A stretch of DNA of 6,798 nucleotides from assembly GCA_022564085.1 (NCBI GenBank), contig JADFMC010000119.1:1-6798 (forward strand), read 5' to 3'. The position numbers and the translations under genes are program-made. Positions 6,251-6,798 of this stretch are shown piece after piece (the stretch's first letter is position 1; the number at the start of each line of letters is the position of its first letter). The stretch is from Fidelibacterota bacterium. GTDB lineage: Bacteria > Fidelibacterota > Marinisomatia > SCGC-AAA003-L08 > TS1B11. Below the pieces are notes generated by a model. The model made no database searches and was not told the origin of the DNA. It worked only from the letters and a program-made list of their open reading frames with translations.

Positions 6251-6798
6251 CTAATCCCACTTTTTATTGGGTCTAAGAAACCACAATTCACCCGTAGTCA
6301 CACCTAGTGACAGACTCACGAATCGCTCCTCACCGATCCCGGCGGGGGCCGCCCGCCGGCCCACTTGCAGGGCAAAATCCACGCGATGACCCGGCCGCAA
6401 CGATCTGTATCCCAGGCCGGCAGTCAGTCCAATCTCGCCTAAAGACTCATTATTCGAACGCGAAAGGTAATATCTCCGGTAGTAGAATCCCACCCGATAA
6501 TATAGGCGGCCCGGCTCAAGTTTCTCCGCACCGACCGGTACCTTGGACCAGCCCAGCCGCAGATCGTAGGTCTTTTCGATGTGATTATCGAATACCAGTT
6601 CGTTGGCATCAGACTTGGCCAGTGCAGACCAGCCCAATTCGGCCGCCAGCAGGTGGTTGGGGGCCGGACTGAAGCCATACCCCAAACGGGCTTCCAGCGG
6701 CAGGCCGGCCTCGATACGCCGGTTCTGACTCGCGGTTCCCAAGGAGCTGTTGCGGAAATGATTAACAATCGTCAGCCCGAGTGGTATCCGCACCTGGA
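6251..6798 (-). CDS. Outer-membrane beta-barrel protein, C-terminal part (partial)
   Basis: The reading frame is open through the right edge (about 181 residues plus stop seen), so the true start lies outside the window; the GTG near 6793 is an internal codon. The sequence alternates polar and hydrophobic residues with many aromatic girdle residues: LEARLGYGFSP, HLLAAELGWSALAK, KTYDLRLGWSKV, RLYYRVGFYYRRYYLS, EIGLTAGLGYRS, RVDFALQVGRR, RFVSLSLGVTTGELWF. This is a run of at least six to eight membrane strands. The end (ELWFLRPNKKWD) does not finish on an aromatic residue as classical barrels do, but ends with a short charged tail after W-F. It resembles uncharacterised FCB barrels; I do not recognise a function. 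The TPR gene starts six bases after the stop, so the two are likely one unit and may act together. Confidence 0.7.
   Translation of the reverse strand, partial: QVRIPLGLTIVNHFRNSSLGTASQNRRIEAGLPLEARLGYGFSPAPNHLLAAELGWSALAKSDANELVFDNHIEKTYDLRLGWSKVPVGAEKLEPGRLYYRVGFYYRRYYLSRSNNESLGEIGLTAGLGYRSLRPGHRVDFALQVGRRAAPAGIGEERFVSLSLGVTTGELWFLRPNKKWD

Overview
All eight recognisable genes lie on the minus strand, so the window reads right to left as one nearly gapless, GC-rich gene string. It holds envelope genes typical of the Fibrobacterota-Chlorobiota-Bacteroidota (FCB) superphylum: a PorV/PorQ-type outer-membrane barrel, a TPR protein behind a second barrel, and a serine hydroxymethyltransferase with the D-I-A-H-P-A-G variant that I associate with Bacteroidota-type enzymes. 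The GC-rich coding and the PorV-like plus M6-like pair suggest an uncultured FCB lineage such as Fidelibacterota (Marinimicrobia) or a relative. That placement is inference.

Layout in transcription order: (1) 6798-6251, the C-terminal part of an outer-membrane beta-barrel protein cut by the window edge; (2) 6244-4976, a secreted or lipid-anchored TPR protein; (3) 5015-4545, ribose-5-phosphate isomerase B; (4) 4548-3250, serine hydroxymethyltransferase; (5) 3248-2799, the ribonucleotide-reductase repressor NrdR; (6) 2722-2543, a 59-residue Trm112/UPF0434-type zinc-ribbon protein. Spacings here are a 4-base overlap, 1 base or a few bases, except for a 76-base gap before gene 6. A 217-base gap follows, with a good sigma-70-like promoter and a GC-rich leader that can fold. 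It precedes (7) 2325-1093, the PorV-like barrel protein, and (8) 1083-1, the N-terminal 361 residues of a secreted M6-peptidase-like protein that runs off the left edge.

Genes 3-6 form a housekeeping block (pentose phosphate isomerisation, one-carbon supply, dNTP-synthesis control, a zinc ribbon of the tRNA/translation-linked family). Genes 1-2 and 7-8 concern the envelope. The most notable points are in the last unit. The M6-like protein keeps the fold signatures of the family but has lost every residue of the HExxHxxGxxD zinc site, so it looks like a pseudo-protease. An intrinsic-terminator-like hairpin with a T-tract sits inside its first 15 codons, directly after the PorV-like gene. I saw no RNA gene, CRISPR array, mobile element or integration site.
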